A stretch of DNA of 64,000 nt from Gemmatimonadota bacterium (GTDB lineage: Bacteria; Gemmatimonadota; Gemmatimonadetes; Gemmatimonadales; Gemmatimonadaceae): positions 1 to 64,000 of the forward strand of contig JACREJ010000058.1 of NCBI GenBank assembly GCA_016218305.1. The letters run 5' to 3'. Positions 43,861 through 52,612 of this stretch are shown here, in pieces. The first letter of the stretch is position 1; the number at the start of each line of letters is the position of its first letter. Both the position numbers and the translations under genes were made by a program. The notes under the pieces were generated by a model. The model saw only the letters and a program-made list of their open reading frames with translations. It made no database searches and was not told where the DNA came from.

Positions 43861-45264
43861 CTACTCCAGCACGCGCACTTCGTTGATCAGCGTCAGCAGC
43901 GACTTCTTGGCGTCGCCGAAGAGCATCTGCGTCTTCGAATCGTAGAAGAGCTCGTTCTCGATGCCGGCGAAGCCGGGGTTCATCGACCGCTTCATCACGA
44001 TGATGTGCTGCGCCTTGTCCGCGTCGAGGATCGGCATCCCGTAGATGGGGCTCGACGTGTCATGGCGCGCGGCCGGGTTCACCACGTCATTGGCGCCGAT
44101 CACGATCGCCACGTCCGCGCGATCGAAGTTGGGGTTGATCTGATCGAGGTCCTGGAGCGCCTCGTACGGCACGTTGGCCTCGGCGAGCAGCACGTTCATG
44201 TGCCCCGGCATGCGGCCGGCCACCGGGTGAATGGCGTACAGCACCTCCACCCCGCGCTTATGGAGCAGGTCGGCCAGTTCGCGCACCTGGTGCTGCGCCT
44301 GCGCCACCGCCATGCCGTACCCCGGCACCACGATGACGAGCTTGCCGTAGCCGAGGAGCGCCGCGGTGTCTTCCGGCGTGATGGTGCGCACGCCTTTGGC
44401 CCGCATGGCCGCGCCCTTGTCACCGCCGCTGCCGGCCACCACCACGCCCACGCCGCCGAAGAGCACGTTCCAGATAGAACGGTTCATCGCCTTGCACATG
44501 ATGTTCGTCAGGATGATGCCTGACGCACCCACGAGCGCGCCGGTGATGATGAGGCCGTGGTTGTTGATCACGAAGCCGGTCATCGCCGCGGCGATGCCCG
44601 AGTAGCTGTTCAGCAGGCAGATCACGACCGGCTGGTCGGCGCCGCCGATGGCGATCACCAGCTGGACGCCGAGGATCAGCGACGCGACGTTGAGCACGAT
44701 GAACGCCCACATCGTCCCCGGGTTGTACCCGAGGTAGATGCCCATCGCGGCGACGGTCAGGATCAGGCCGATGGAGAGCGCATGCCGCCCCGGGAAGAGC
44801 ACCGGGCGGTCCGGCACCAGCCACCCCTGCAGCTTAAGCGCGGCCACGACCGAGCCGGCGATGGTCACGCCGCCGACGAGCGACGACAGGTAGATCGTGA
44901 CCGCCGTGCCGGTGGTCAGCGTCTGGCCCGGCTGGATGAGCCGGTACCACTCGGCCGCGGCGACGAGCAGCGACGCGCCACCGCCGAAGCCGTTGAGGAG
45001 GCCGACCATCTGCGGCATCGCGGTCATCTTCACCGCATACGCCATCCAGATGCCGAGCACCGTACCGATGAGCAGGCCGATGGCGATGAGGCCGTACGAC
45101 ACGATCTGCTTGTCGAGCAGCGTGACGACGATGGCAATGAGCATGCCGAACGCCGAGAGGACGTTGCCCTTGCGCGCCCGCAGGGGCGACGAGAGCCACT
45201 TGAGGCCGATGATGAAGATGACGGCCGCGAGCAGGTAGGCGAGTTCCGCCAGATGCTGCATCAT
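43861..45264 (-). CDS. pntB: NAD(P) transhydrogenase subunit beta PntB
   Basis: A 467-residue protein: about nine membrane helices (1-265) forming part of the proton channel, then the NADP(H)-binding domain III (about 290-467) with VPGYGMAVAQAQHQVREL, GRMPGHMNVLLAEA, VIGANDVVNPAA and a final IENELFYDSKT.MLFGDAK block. The enzyme reduces NADP+ with NADH using the proton motive force. It overlaps pntA2 by 4 bases. Confidence 0.97.
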   Translation of the reverse strand: MMQHLAELAYLLAAVIFIIGLKWLSSPLRARKGNVLSAFGMLIAIVVTLLDKQIVSYGLIAIGLLIGTVLGIWMAYAVKMTAMPQMVGLLNGFGGGASLLVAAAEWYRLIQPGQTLTTGTAVTIYLSSLVGGVTIAGSVVAALKLQGWLVPDRPVLFPGRHALSIGLILTVAAMGIYLGYNPGTMWAFIVLNVASLILGVQLVIAIGGADQPVVICLLNSYSGIAAAMTGFVINNHGLIITGALVGASGIILTNIMCKAMNRSIWNVLFGGVGVVVAGSGGDKGAAMRAKGVRTITPEDTAALLGYGKLVIVVPGYGMAVAQAQHQVRELADLLHKRGVEVLYAIHPVAGRMPGHMNVLLAEANVPYEALQDLDQINPNFDRADVAIVIGANDVVNPAARHDTSSPIYGMPILDADKAQHIIVMKRSMNPGFAGIENELFYDSKTQMLFGDAKKSLLTLINEVRVLE

Positions 45265-45569
45265 GACTTGGCCTCCGGCTCGTCCTTCTTCTTCGACCCG
45301 AACATCGCCAGCATCCGGTCGCTGACGAGGTAACCGCCGACCACGTTGATCATCGCGAAGACGACGGCGATGACACCGAAGACGTTCGAGAGCTCCGGCG
45401 TGACCATGCCGACGACGGTCATCGAGCCGACGATCGTGATGCCGGAGATGGCGTTGGACGCCGACGTCAGCGGGGTGTGCAGGAGCGAGGGCACCTTGTT
45501 GATCACTTCGAAGCCCACGAAGCTCGCGAGCACGAAGACCACGATGCCGCCAATCAGGGCGTCAGTCAC
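45261..45569 (-). CDS. NAD(P) transhydrogenase membrane subunit alpha-2 (PntA C-terminal domain)
   Basis: A 102-residue protein with three membrane helices (GGIVVFVLASFVGFEVI; NAISGITIVGSMTVVG; VFGVIAVVFAMINVVGGYLV) and a charged tail. It equals the C-terminal membrane part of E. coli PntA, here a separate gene as in Rhodospirillum-type three-subunit transhydrogenases (PntAB). Four-base overlaps on both sides indicate a strict operon. Confidence 0.94.
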   Translation of the reverse strand: MTDALIGGIVVFVLASFVGFEVINKVPSLLHTPLTSASNAISGITIVGSMTVVGMVTPELSNVFGVIAVVFAMINVVGGYLVSDRMLAMFGSKKKDEPEAKS

Positions 45570-46684
45570 TGGGCACCTCCCTTCACGCTCATGGCCTTCA
45601 CGATCTCATCCTCGGGATTGAGAGCGAGCGCGCCGTCCTTGACGACGTACTGCAGCACGCTCAGGGTGTTCTTGCTGTACAGCAGGCTGGCGTGCGTCGG
45701 CATGGAGCTGGCCACGTTCACCGGCCCGCAGACCGTGACGAAGTTGTCGGTCACGTACGTCTCGCCGGGCTTGGTGATGGCGCAGTTGCCACCCTGCTCC
45801 GCGGCGAGGTCCACGATCACGGCGCCGTGCTTCATGGCGGCGACCATCTCGGCCGTCACCAGCGTGGGCGCCTTCTTGCCCGGCACCGACGCCGACAGGA
45901 TGAGGCAGTCGGACTCGGCGACGTGCTTGGCGAGCGCGGCCGCGGTCGCCTTCTTGGCTTCCTCGGACTGCTCCTTGGCGTATCCGCCGGCGTCCTGCGC
46001 GTCCTTGCTCACCAGGTCGGCGGCCACGAAGGTGGCGCCGAGGCTGAGCACTTCCTCGCGGGCCGCGTCACGAATGTCGAACGCCCGCACGTTGGCGCCG
46101 AGCCGGCGCGACGTGGCGATGGCCTGAAGGCCGGCGACGCCCGCGCCGATGACGAAGACCGTAGCCGGCGGAATGGTGCCGGCCGCCGTCGTGAGCATCG
46201 GCAGGAACTTGGGCAGCGTCTGCGCCCCCAGCAGCGCGGCGCGGTATCCCGACACCGTTGCCTGGCTGGAGAGCGCGTCCATGACCTGCGCGCGCGTCGT
46301 GCGGGGCACGAGGTTCATCGACATCACCGTGATGTTGCGCGCCACGAGCGCCTGGACCACGGCGGCGTCGGCGACCGGCTGCAGGAAGCTGATCACCAGC
46401 GCGCCCTGCTTGATCTGGCCCGCCTCGTCAACGGTCGGCGGCTGCACCTTCAGCACGGCATCGGCGCTGCCGTACAGGGAGGCCGCATCGGCCACGACGG
46501 TCGCGCCAGCCTTCTCGTACGCGGCGTCGGTGTAGTGCGCCGCAGTGCCCGCCCCCGCCTGCACCTTGACGGTCAGTCCGGCCTTCACGAGCCGGCCCGC
46601 GTCTGCTGGGACGAGCGCGACGCGCAGTTCGCCGGGCTTGCTCTCCCGGGGAACAGCCACTGTCACGCTGTTTTGAGTGGTCAT
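45566..46684 (-). CDS. pntA: NAD(P) transhydrogenase subunit alpha-1 (soluble NAD-binding)
   Basis: A 372-residue soluble domain I that binds NAD(H). Signatures are VPRESKPGELRVAL, VKVQAGAG, the Rossmann loop VFVIGAGVAGLQAIATSRRLGA (GAGVAG), AFDIRDAAREEV and VIVDLAAEQGGNCA. It lacks the C-terminal membrane helices, which are on the next gene. ATG at 46684. A hairpin with 11-bp arms lies 70-95 bp upstream. Confidence 0.96.
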   Translation of the reverse strand: MTTQNSVTVAVPRESKPGELRVALVPADAGRLVKAGLTVKVQAGAGTAAHYTDAAYEKAGATVVADAASLYGSADAVLKVQPPTVDEAGQIKQGALVISFLQPVADAAVVQALVARNITVMSMNLVPRTTRAQVMDALSSQATVSGYRAALLGAQTLPKFLPMLTTAAGTIPPATVFVIGAGVAGLQAIATSRRLGANVRAFDIRDAAREEVLSLGATFVAADLVSKDAQDAGGYAKEQSEEAKKATAAALAKHVAESDCLILSASVPGKKAPTLVTAEMVAAMKHGAVIVDLAAEQGGNCAITKPGETYVTDNFVTVCGPVNVASSMPTHASLLYSKNTLSVLQYVVKDGALALNPEDEIVKAMSVKGGAQ

Positions 46685-46753
46685 GAGCTTTCAGATTGGG
46701 GTGTAAGAACTTGGAGGACTGAGTTCAGCGCGGGACGACATTCGTTATTAGCG

Positions 46754-46779
46754 CCCTGGTCCGGCGTACCGGATCAGGG
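46754..46779. promoter_or_regulatory. Inverted repeat between pntA and amidase
   Basis: CCCTGGTCCGG and CCGGATCAGGG form an 11-bp stem with one G-T wobble around a CGTA loop. It lies in the 311-bp divergent gap (46685-46995), in which I see no gene and otherwise only a possible TAATAA -10 box for pntA near 46745. Could be a regulator-binding site or an RNA hairpin. Confidence 0.4.
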
Positions 46780-46995
46780 TCCCGCGACCTAGAAGATTAG
46801 GGGCTTCCCTGCCGCGACGCGTTCAGCAAAATCGCTAGATCGCATACGGAAAACGCCTGACTTGAATTTCTGTTGGGGGTGGGTTCCGCGCTACTGCTTC
46901 CTGACACGGCAAGGCCGGCGACCTGTGAGGCCGGTCGCGACGAATCCAGGCGGGCCGTAGGTTCCGGGATTCCCTCTCATCTCCGGTACCTCCCG

Positions 46996-48696
46996 ATGGC
47001 CGCCGATTTCGAACGTACCAGCGCCCTCCCGCGCGATGTCACGCGTCGCGATTTCGTGGCGACCGCAGCAGCCGCCGCGGCGGCGGCTGTCACGACCGCG
47101 GCGACCCCCGTTTCTGCGTTGGCGGCGGCGCCACGCTCGCCGGCGCCTACGACCGATTCGCCCGAGCGCGAGGACGCCCTGTTCGAGAAGAGCGTCGCCG
47201 AACTCGGCGCGCTGATGGCCCGGGGCGAACTCACGTCGCGCGCGCTCACGGAGCGCTACCTGCAGCGCATCCGGTCCTGGGACCAACAGGGACCGCGGAT
47301 CAATGCGGTCATCGAGCTGAATCCCGACGCGGCGGCCATGGCCGACGCGCTCGACGCGGAGCGCCGGGCCGGCCGCGTGCGCGGCCCGCTGCACGGCATT
47401 CCGGTGCTCATCAAGGACAACAGTGACAGCGCCGACAAAATGCGCACGACGGCGGGGTCGCTGGCGCTGGCCGACAGCACGCCGCTGCGAGATGCCTTCA
47501 TTGTGACGCGCCTGCGCGAGGCCGGCGCGGTGCTGCTCGGTAAGACGAACCTGAGTGAATGGGCGAACTACCGGTCCACGCACTCCACCAGCGGCTGGAG
47601 CGGGCGCGGCGGGCTGACGCACCACCCGTACGTGCTCAGCCGCAACACCAGCGGATCGAGTTCGGGCACCGCCGCCGGCATCGCCTCCGACTTCGCCACG
47701 GTGGGGATCGGCACGGAGACGGACGGCTCCATCATATCGCCGGCGTCGATCTGCGGACTGGTGGGGATCAAACCGACCGTCGGGCTGTGGAGCCGCTCGG
47801 GCATCATCCCCATTGCGGCGTCACAGGACACGGCCGGGCCCATGTGCCGGACGGTGGCCGATGCCGCGGCATTGCTGGGCGTGCTGGCGGGCGTTGATGC
47901 GCGCGACCAGGCGACCCGGGCCAGCGTGGGACGCGTTTCGGCAGATTACACGACGTTTCTCCAGGCCGACAGTCTGCGCGGCGCGCGCATCGGCGTGGCG
48001 CGGGCGCAGGCGGGGTTCCATCTCGATGTAGACCGTGCGTTTAATGACGCGATTGCCGCGATGCAGGACGCGGGCGCGGTGATCATCGACCCGGCCTCCT
48101 TGCCGACGCCGTCGGAGCTTGGGTCCGCCGAACTCACTGTGCTGGACTACGAGTTCAAGGCCGGGCTCAACGCCTACCTCGCAGCACGCGGCGCCGGCGT
48201 AGCCGTGCGGACACTTGCGGAGTTGATCGCGTGGAACGAGCGGGAAAAGGAGCGCGAGATGCCGTGGTTCGGGCAGGAGATCTTCATTCGCGCGCAGCAG
48301 AGCGGCCCGCTGACTGACAAGAAGTACCTCGCCGCCCGCGCTACGTGCCTGCGGCTGACACGCACGCTGGGCATTGATGCCGTCATGGCGAAGCACCGGC
48401 TCGACGCCATTGTGCTGCCGTCGAACCAGCCGGCGTGGACCACCGACCTGCTGAACGGCGATCACTTCACGGGCGGGGACACCACGTATGCCGCGGTCTC
48501 CGGGTATCCGAGCATCACGGTGCCCATGGGGATGGTGCTCGACGTGCTGCCGGTGGGCGTGAGCTTCATCGGACGTGCGTGGGAGGAAGGGCGGTTGATC
48601 TCGTACGCGTTTGCGTTTGAACAGGCCACAAAAGCGCGGAAGTCCCCGATGTACCGGATGACGACGGTCCCGGCGAAATACGACGGGCGCCCCTAG
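46996..48696 (+). CDS. Amidase-signature hydrolase with Tat signal
   Basis: A 566-residue protein. The N-terminus has TRRDFVATAAAAAAAA, a Tat-like twin-arginine signal with an Ala-rich core and ALAAAP cleavage region, so it is exported folded. The amidase-signature domain has IPVLIKDN (Lys140), SGSSSGTAAG (cis-Ser221) and TETDGSIISP (Ser245), the Lys-Ser-Ser triad. Substrate is unknown; relatives act on peptide amides and carboxylic amides, and the sequence lacks GatA context. The start at 46996 puts the Tat signal at residue 17. Confidence 0.88.
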   Translation: MAADFERTSALPRDVTRRDFVATAAAAAAAAVTTAATPVSALAAAPRSPAPTTDSPEREDALFEKSVAELGALMARGELTSRALTERYLQRIRSWDQQGPRINAVIELNPDAAAMADALDAERRAGRVRGPLHGIPVLIKDNSDSADKMRTTAGSLALADSTPLRDAFIVTRLREAGAVLLGKTNLSEWANYRSTHSTSGWSGRGGLTHHPYVLSRNTSGSSSGTAAGIASDFATVGIGTETDGSIISPASICGLVGIKPTVGLWSRSGIIPIAASQDTAGPMCRTVADAAALLGVLAGVDARDQATRASVGRVSADYTTFLQADSLRGARIGVARAQAGFHLDVDRAFNDAIAAMQDAGAVIIDPASLPTPSELGSAELTVLDYEFKAGLNAYLAARGAGVAVRTLAELIAWNEREKEREMPWFGQEIFIRAQQSGPLTDKKYLAARATCLRLTRTLGIDAVMAKHRLDAIVLPSNQPAWTTDLLNGDHFTGGDTTYAAVSGYPSITVPMGMVLDVLPVGVSFIGRAWEEGRLISYAFAFEQATKARKSPMYRMTTVPAKYDGRP

Positions 48697-48703
48697 AAAC
48701 TGG

Positions 48704-50752
48704 CTATTGCTCCAAAATGAACGCGTACCGTTCCGCGATTTCCCTCAGACGCTCGTAGCGACCGCTCGCGCCACCATGCCCCGCCCCCATGTTCATCTTC
48801 AGCAGGAGCGGCTCGGTCCCCGTGGCGGTGGCGCGCAGCCTGGCCACCCACTTCGCGGGCTCCCAGAACGCCACGCGCGAGTCGTTGACGCCGCTCGTGA
48901 CGAGCAGGCGCGGGTACGCCTGCGGCGCGACGTTGTCGTACGGGGAGTAGGCGCGGATGCAGGCGTACGCCTCGGGTTCGCGCGGGTTGCCCCACTGCAG
49001 CCACTCCTGCGCCGTCAGCGGAATGGACGCGTCGAGCATCGTGTTGACCACGTCCACGAACGGCACGTCGGCGACGATCGTGCGGAACAGGTCGGGGCGC
49101 AGGTTGGCGACGACGCCCATGAGCAGGCCGCCGGCGCTGCCGCCGTGCGCGGCGAGCCGGTCGGGGGCTGTGTAGCGCTCCCGCACCAGATGATCGGCGA
49201 CGTCAATGAAGTCGGTGAAGGTGTTCATCTTCTTCATCATCTTCCCGTCGTCATACCAGGCGCGCCCCATTTCCTGTCCGCCGCGCACGTGCGCGATGGC
49301 GAACGCAAAACCCCGGTCGAGCAGCGAGACGCGATTGGAGTTGAAGGTGGGCTCCACCGTGTAGCCGTACGAGCCGTACGCGTACAGCAGCAGGGGGCGT
49401 GACCCGTCGCGCGTGAAGGGCGTGCGATACACGATCGACACGGGGACGCGCGTCCCATCGCGCGCCACGGCCTCGATGCGCTCGATCGTGTACACCGACT
49501 CATCGTACCCGCCCAGCACCGGCTCCTTCTTACGCTCGGTGCGCGCGCGGGTGCGCAGGCCGTAGTCGAAGACGGTGTCCGGCGTGACGAGCGACGAGTA
49601 CGTGAAGCGTAGCTCGGACTGGTCGAACTCCGGATTGGCCCCCACCTCGATGCCGTAGGCGGCCTGCGGAAACTCGACGTAGTGTGTCTCGTCCCGCTCG
49701 AGGTCGGTCACCCGCAGCGTCCGGAGCCCGCGCTGCCGCTCCTGCACCACGACGAACCGCCGGAATACGTGCACGTCCTCGACAAACGCCTCGGCGCGAT
49801 GCGGCAGCCACTCCTCCCACGCGCCGGGATCGGCGAGCGGCGCGCGCATGACCTTGAAGTTGGGCGCGCCTTCGTTGGTGCAGACGTACAGCCAGCCGTC
49901 CCCCGGTTCCACATCATATTCCACCAGGTCGCGCCTCGCACGGACCAGCACGGGCGGCGCGGCGGGGTGCGCGGCATCCACGAGGCGCACCTCGCCATCC
50001 GTGAAGGACGACGACGTGATGACCACGAAGGCCCCGGACCGTGCGCGGTGCACACCGACATTGTTCAGCACGCCGGGCTCGTGAAAGACCTCGGCGTCTG
50101 CGGCCTGCGCGTCGCCAAGCCGGTGACGCCAGACGCGGTCCGTGCGCTTGGCCTCGTCGGTGGTCGCGTAGAAGATCGTCCGGCTGTCGGAGGCCCACGC
50201 GAGCCCGAAGCCGAGCTTCTCCACGCGCTCGGGCAGCCACTCGCCCGTGGTGAGGTCGCGCACGCGAAGCGTGAAGTCCTCGTAGCCCGCGACATCCTCG
50301 AGCAGGGCGAGCAGGCGATGGTCGGGACTGACCTCGAGCGCGCCGAGCTGGTAGAACTCGCGCCCAGCGGCCTCGACGTTCTCGTCGAAGTACACCTCCT
50401 CGGGCGCGTCGGGGCTCGCGCGACGCCGGCAGAAGATGGGATACGCTTTTCCCTGCTCCGTGCGCCGGTAGTAGAGCCACTCGCCGCGGCGCACCGGGAC
50501 GGTGGTGTCGTCCTCCTGGATGCGGGCGAGCATTTCCTGATACAGCAGTTCCTGCAGCGGCTTGGTGTGCGCCGTCATCGCCGCGGTGTACGCGTTCTCC
50601 GCCTCGAGGTACGCGGTCACGGCCGGGTCCTCGCGGTCGCGCATCCACGCGTACGGATCCACGCGGTGCTCGCCGTGGAGCAGTTCCGTGCGCTCGACGC
50701 GATTGGCGATGGGCGGTTTCGGGCGTTGGTGCGGGGGGAGGTCGGGCGTCAC
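48704..50752 (-). CDS. ptrB: Oligopeptidase B (prolyl oligopeptidase family, S9A)
   Basis: A 682-residue serine peptidase. The N-terminal beta-propeller (HGEHRVDPYAWMRD, TEQGKAYPIF) is followed by the alpha/beta-hydrolase domain with LLYAYGSYG, HVRGGQEMGRAWYDDGKM, catalytic serine in AAHGGSAGGLLMG, an aspartate near GVNDSRVAFWEPAKW and histidine in GAGHGGASGR. The EWLQWGNP and Asp/Glu-rich features fit oligopeptidase B (cleavage after Arg/Lys). No signal peptide; cytoplasmic. GTG start at 50752, next to an inverted repeat. Confidence 0.92.
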   Translation of the reverse strand: MTPDLPPHQRPKPPIANRVERTELLHGEHRVDPYAWMRDREDPAVTAYLEAENAYTAAMTAHTKPLQELLYQEMLARIQEDDTTVPVRRGEWLYYRRTEQGKAYPIFCRRRASPDAPEEVYFDENVEAAGREFYQLGALEVSPDHRLLALLEDVAGYEDFTLRVRDLTTGEWLPERVEKLGFGLAWASDSRTIFYATTDEAKRTDRVWRHRLGDAQAADAEVFHEPGVLNNVGVHRARSGAFVVITSSSFTDGEVRLVDAAHPAAPPVLVRARRDLVEYDVEPGDGWLYVCTNEGAPNFKVMRAPLADPGAWEEWLPHRAEAFVEDVHVFRRFVVVQERQRGLRTLRVTDLERDETHYVEFPQAAYGIEVGANPEFDQSELRFTYSSLVTPDTVFDYGLRTRARTERKKEPVLGGYDESVYTIERIEAVARDGTRVPVSIVYRTPFTRDGSRPLLLYAYGSYGYTVEPTFNSNRVSLLDRGFAFAIAHVRGGQEMGRAWYDDGKMMKKMNTFTDFIDVADHLVRERYTAPDRLAAHGGSAGGLLMGVVANLRPDLFRTIVADVPFVDVVNTMLDASIPLTAQEWLQWGNPREPEAYACIRAYSPYDNVAPQAYPRLLVTSGVNDSRVAFWEPAKWVARLRATATGTEPLLLKMNMGAGHGGASGRYERLREIAERYAFILEQ

Positions 50753-50763
50753 GGGCGATTTTG

Positions 50764-51010
50764 GATTATGAGCTCGGATGGGGATTCGCGATTGGGATTG
50801 CGATTTGGATTAGTGATTCGGATTGGGATTGTAATGTAGGCGGAGGCGGCGGCGACCGACGCGGGCCACCGACCCGTGCGACCATTGCCGACATCGCATT
50901 GGCCTGCGGGTGCTCCTCGCGCCGCGGCGGGACAATCGCCATCCAAATCACCAATCCCCATCGCCAATCCAAATCGCAAATCCCAATCCGAGCTCTTCAA
51001 TCTCCAATCG
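50764..51010. repeat. GATTGGGATT-type inverted repeat, copy 2
   Basis: The left arm (50764-50830) is built of GAGCTCGGAT, GGGGATT, CGATTGGGATT and GCGATTTGGATT units. The right arm (50934-51010) is their reverse complement at most positions. The centre is about 100 bp of unrelated GC-rich sequence. The right end (AATCCCAATCCGAGCTC, then TTCAATCTCCAATCG) matches the end of the copy at 38902-38932. It separates the ptrB and DUF4442 genes and contains -10-like boxes for ptrB. Confidence 0.75.
50765..50770 (-). promoter_or_regulatory. -10 box before ptrB within the inverted repeat
   Basis: CATAAT on the minus strand, twelve bases before the ptrB GTG; a leader of about five bases is predicted. 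The box lies inside the terminal part of repeat copy 2. Confidence 0.35.
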
Positions 51011-51018
51011 TTCTTAAC

Positions 51019-51024
51019 TAGCTT
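51019..51024 (+). promoter_or_regulatory. -10 box before DUF4442 gene
   Basis: TAGCTT, six bases before the ATG at 51031, just outside the end of repeat copy 2. Spacing fits a leaderless mRNA. Confidence 0.35.
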
Positions 51025-51030
51025 CTGCGC

Positions 51031-51510
51031 ATGCGAAACGACTCCCCCGGCGAGGCCATCCTCACCCAATGGCGGCGGCTCTCGGCGCTCCCCGGCGGGC
51101 GGTGGCTCTTCAGCAAGCTGCTCGGGTGGCAGGTGCCATACTCGGGCTCGGTCGCTCCCCGCGTGCTCCTGCTCGAACCGGGACGTGCGCGCGTGCGCAT
51201 TCAGGAACGGCGGGCGCTGCGGCAGCACCTCGGTTCGGTGCACGCCATCGCCCTCATGAACGTGGCCGAACTGGCCAGCGGTCTCGCCATGCTCGGCGCG
51301 CTGCCCGCGGGCATGCGGGGCATCGTCACGAAGATCAGCATCGAGTACTTCAAGAAGGCGCGCGGCACGCTGGTGGCCGAAAGTCGCTGCGAGGTGTCGC
51401 CGGACCTGCCGGAAGGTGAGTACGACTTTCATTCTGAGGTGCAGGACGCGGCGGGGGACCTGGTGGCCCGCGCCACGGTGACGTGGAAACTCGGGCCGGT
51501 GCCCAAATGA
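51031..51510 (+). CDS. DUF4442 hotdog-fold protein
   Basis: A 159-residue protein of the DUF4442 family, related to PaaI/acyl-CoA thioesterases (hotdog fold). Recognisable segments are PYSGSVAPRVLLLEPGRARVRI, GSVHAIALMNVAELASGLAML and KISIEYFKKARGTLVAES. It likely acts on an acyl-CoA or fatty acyl thioester. It overlaps the next gene by 3 bases (ATGA). Confidence 0.82.
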   Translation: MRNDSPGEAILTQWRRLSALPGGRWLFSKLLGWQVPYSGSVAPRVLLLEPGRARVRIQERRALRQHLGSVHAIALMNVAELASGLAMLGALPAGMRGIVTKISIEYFKKARGTLVAESRCEVSPDLPEGEYDFHSEVQDAAGDLVARATVTWKLGPVPK

Positions 51511-52502
51511 ACCGCGAAGTCCAGCAGACATTCCTGCAGCAGACGGGCGCCGCGGTGCCGCTGATCTGCGGACCGATGTTCCCCTGCAGCAACCCGGAGC
51601 TCGTGGCCGCCGTGTCGGCGGCGGGCGGCATCGGCGTGGTGCAGCCGATCTCGCTCACCTACGTGCACGGTCACGAGTATCGCGAGGGACTGCGCCTCAT
51701 CAACCGGCTCGCGCAGCGTCGTCCGATCGGCTTCAACGCGCTGGTGGAGAAGTCATCGCGCGTCTACGAACAGCGGATGATCCGCTGGGTGGACATCGCC
51801 CTCGAGGAGGGCGTGCGCTTCTTCATCACGTCGCTCGGCAACCCGCGCTGGGTGGTGGACAAGGTCCACGCCGCCGGCGGCGTGGTCTACCACGACGTCA
51901 TCAACCGGCGCTGGGGGGAGAAGGGGCGCGACGGCGGCGTGGACGGACTCATCGCAGTGAACAACCGCGCCGGCGGCCACTTGGGCGACAAGGACCCGCG
52001 CGCCCTGCTCGACGAGCTCGCACCGCTCGGCCTGCCGGTCGTCGCCGCCGGCGGCGTCGGCAATGCCGCCGAGTTCGCGCAGGTGCTCAGCCTGGGGTAC
52101 GCCGCGGTGCAGGTCGGGACGCGCTTCATCGCCGCCACGGAGTGCAAGTCCGGCGCGTCGTACAAGCAGGCGATCGTCGCGGCCAAGGAACGTGACATTG
52201 TCAGCACCCAGCGGCTCACGGGCGTGCCCGTGGCCGTGATCAACACGCCCTACATCCAGCGGCTCGGCACCCACATCAACGGCTTCTGGCGCTGGATGTT
52301 CAAGGGGCGCAAGACCAAACACTGGGCGCGCACCTATTTTGGCCTGCTCGGCCTGTGGCGCCTCAAGCGCGACCAGCAGCGCTCGGGCACGGGAGGCGGC
52401 GAGTACTGGCAGGCCGGGCGCAGCGTCGAGACCATCAATGACGTGTTGCCCGCCGGCGAGATCGTGCGGAATTTCGAGGCCGCGTGGCGCGCCGCGCCCT
52501 GA
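51507..52502 (+). CDS. Nitronate monooxygenase/2-nitropropane dioxygenase-like flavoprotein
   Basis: A 331-residue TIM-barrel FMN enzyme: CGPMFPCSNPELVAAVSAAGGIGVVQP at the N-terminus, then NRAGGHLGDKDPRALLDEL, PVVAAGGVGNAAEFAQVLSLGYAAVQVGTRF, which are the NMO phosphate-binding blocks. Catalytic histidine is probably in AGGH. In some relatives the family also includes enoyl-ACP reductase FabK and trans-AT PKS enzymes, and the neighbouring thioesterase-like gene makes a lipid role possible. Confidence 0.88.
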   Translation: MNREVQQTFLQQTGAAVPLICGPMFPCSNPELVAAVSAAGGIGVVQPISLTYVHGHEYREGLRLINRLAQRRPIGFNALVEKSSRVYEQRMIRWVDIALEEGVRFFITSLGNPRWVVDKVHAAGGVVYHDVINRRWGEKGRDGGVDGLIAVNNRAGGHLGDKDPRALLDELAPLGLPVVAAGGVGNAAEFAQVLSLGYAAVQVGTRFIAATECKSGASYKQAIVAAKERDIVSTQRLTGVPVAVINTPYIQRLGTHINGFWRWMFKGRKTKHWARTYFGLLGLWRLKRDQQRSGTGGGEYWQAGRSVETINDVLPAGEIVRNFEAAWRAAP

Positions 52503-52543
52503 GGCGACTCGTCGCGCGACGCGATCCTCCTCATGCCCCTGCA

Positions 52544-52588
52544 CCACACCCTGCACCCTTCCCCTTTCCACACCCTGCACCCTTCCCC
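52544..52588. repeat. Direct repeat, 24-bp period
   Basis: The 21-bp sequence beginning CCACACCCTGCACCCTTCCC occurs at 52544-52564 and 52568-52588, separated by TTT. It fills the 110-bp gap between the nitronate monooxygenase-like and AIM24-type genes. A GAGGA ribosome-binding site follows at 52600. Confidence 0.75.
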
Positions 52589-52612
52589 CGCACCTGTTGT
52601 GAGGACAGAGCC

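Noticed and set aside
51507-52502. Assigning the nitronate monooxygenase-like gene as fabK
   Set aside because: FabK is possible in this family, but no fab gene is nearby and diagnostic residues cannot be decided from sequence alone.
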